A stretch of 7,032 nt of DNA, from positions 1 to 7,032 of the forward strand of contig JBIQIQ010000129.1 in NCBI GenBank assembly GCA_044507975.1, read 5' to 3'. Shown here in pieces: positions 6,214-7,032 of the stretch (its first letter is position 1; the number at the start of each line of letters is the position of its first letter). The DNA comes from DASRWD01 sp044507975. Its GTDB lineage: Bacteria; Deinococcota; Deinococci; Deinococcales; Trueperaceae. The notes beneath the pieces were generated by a model, which saw only the letters and a program-made list of their open reading frames with translations, was not told the DNA's origin and ran no database searches. A program made the translations under genes and the position numbers.

Positions 6214-7032
6214 TCAACGCGCCGCCGGACGGGCTCGCACGGCCGTGAGCGTGGAACGAGCGTGCCGCGCCACGCCACGCGCCACGTACCTGAGGTTGCG
6301 CGGGTCGACGAAGAGCCCGGCTACCGTCCACGGCAGGCTGCGGGCGGCCTCCCGGTAGTCGCGGGCCGCCAGCGCCAGCAGGAACGTCCGCGAAGCGGCT
6401 CTGTGCCTGTGGCGCGGCCGGTTGGCGAGGAGTCGGTCGTACTTCTCGGCGAACAGCTTGGCGCCGGCGAGCTTCTTCCCGGGGTCCAAGGTGATGCGGC
6501 CGGCGCCGGTGGCGACCCTCACGCGTACCAGGACGTCGTCGACGAAGTCGAAGGTGCCGACCTCGGCGAGTCTCACGAAGAGTTCCATGTCCTGGAGAGC
6601 CGGGAAGCGCTCATCGAGCCCGCCTACCTGCTCGAGGGCCTCGCGTCGCGCCACCACGACGGACATCCCGCCGATGACGTTCTGATAGAGGACGTCCTCG
6701 AGCACGCGCCCGCGCGCTTTGGGGTGCGTGCGGGAGATGACGGCTCCGGAGCTGGCGTCGAAGCGCTCGGCAGCGCTGTAGACGAGCGCCAGCTCGGGCC
6801 CAGATCGCTGGATCACCGCGCTCACGGCCGACAGCTTGTGCGGGGCCCAGAGGTCGTCGTCGTCGAGGAACGCGACCCACTCCCCCGTAGCGCGGGCGAT
6901 GCCGGCGTTCCGCGCGCCGGAGCCGCCTCCCTTGCCGTCGTTGGCCACGTACTCGACGGACGGGAACTCGGCCGCGACGGCCTGGGTGGCAGGGTCGGCG
7001 GCGTCGTCCACCACGATCACCTGCGAAGCCGT
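6214..7032 (-). CDS. Family 2 (GT-A) glycosyltransferase, 5' partial
   Basis: The frame is open to the right edge, and the first visible residues, TASQVIVVDDAADP, are the middle of the first Rossmann strand of a GT2 domain, so the true start lies outside the window; GTG 7020 is not a credible start. Numbering the 272 visible residues from the edge, the nucleotide-binding VVDD is at 7-10, GGGSGARNAG at 35-44, the metal-binding LDDDDLW at 56-62, and the LQDMELFVRLAE segment with the probable catalytic Asp at 147-158. A helical C-terminal tail of roughly 90 residues (from about 180), rich in Arg and Ala, follows the catalytic domain, as in many capsule and O-antigen GT2 enzymes. It probably adds one sugar to a lipid-linked repeat unit at the cytoplasmic face. 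Its TGA (6216-6214) overlaps or directly precedes the CapA-like start, so it is the first visible gene of the operon; the promoter is not in the window. Confidence 0.93.
   Translation of the reverse strand, partial: TASQVIVVDDAADPATQAVAAEFPSVEYVANDGKGGGSGARNAGIARATGEWVAFLDDDDLWAPHKLSAVSAVIQRSGPELALVYSAAERFDASSGAVISRTHPKARGRVLEDVLYQNVIGGMSVVVARREALEQVGGLDERFPALQDMELFVRLAEVGTFDFVDDVLVRVRVATGAGRITLDPGKKLAGAKLFAEKYDRLLANRPRHRHRAASRTFLLALAARDYREAARSLPWTVAGLFVDPRNLRYVARGVARHARSTLTAVRARPAAR

Noticed and set aside
3719..6331. An 870-residue minus-strand ORF joining CapA-like sequence to more than 400 further residues
   Set aside because: The part left of the gap is an Arg/Gly/Ala-rich shadow of the adenylate-forming enzyme gene. 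The 155-bp artefact alone puts the two in one frame.

Overview
The window is very GC-rich and carries a compact surface-polysaccharide (capsule or exopolysaccharide) biosynthesis locus. The GC content, frequent GTG starts and near-absence of intergenic DNA suggest a high-GC bacterium. The 100-N gap flanked by identical 55-bp contig ends suggests a short-read draft or metagenome-assembled genome. I cannot fix the lineage from this sequence; Deinococcota/Trueperaceae-like or another high-GC phylum are guesses only.

Layout: five genes lie on the minus strand, read right to left. They are a family-2 glycosyltransferase (5' end beyond the window), a CapA-like metallophosphatase-fold protein, a PaaK/CapK-like adenylate-forming enzyme, a multi-pass Wzy/O-antigen-ligase-type membrane protein, and a family-4 glycosyltransferase. 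Each junction is a 4-nt stop/start overlap, or for the first pair possibly a 5-nt spacer, so this looks like one translationally coupled operon. At the left, one plus-strand gene (5' partial) encodes a helix-rich protein resembling (alpha/alpha)-toroid carbohydrate enzymes. It converges on the operon and overlaps its last gene tail to tail by 32 bp. No stretch above 300 bases lacks a gene apart from the Ns; I see no tRNA, rRNA, CRISPR array, insertion sequence or convincing promoter.

The gap at 5090-5189 appears to be false. The 55 bp on its two sides are identical; collapsing them removes 155 bp, gives the CapA-like gene a TGA stop, and places that stop in a GTGA overlap with the start of the adenylate-forming enzyme, with no missing residues on either side. 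Read as it stands, the gap creates two chimeric ORFs.

Likely teamwork (inference): the two glycosyltransferases build a lipid-linked repeat unit, the Wzy-like protein polymerises or ligates it, and the CapA-like and CapK-like pair may add a non-sugar (acyl or amino-acyl) decoration. The convergent toroid-like protein may trim, cleave or modify a polysaccharide, perhaps this one.
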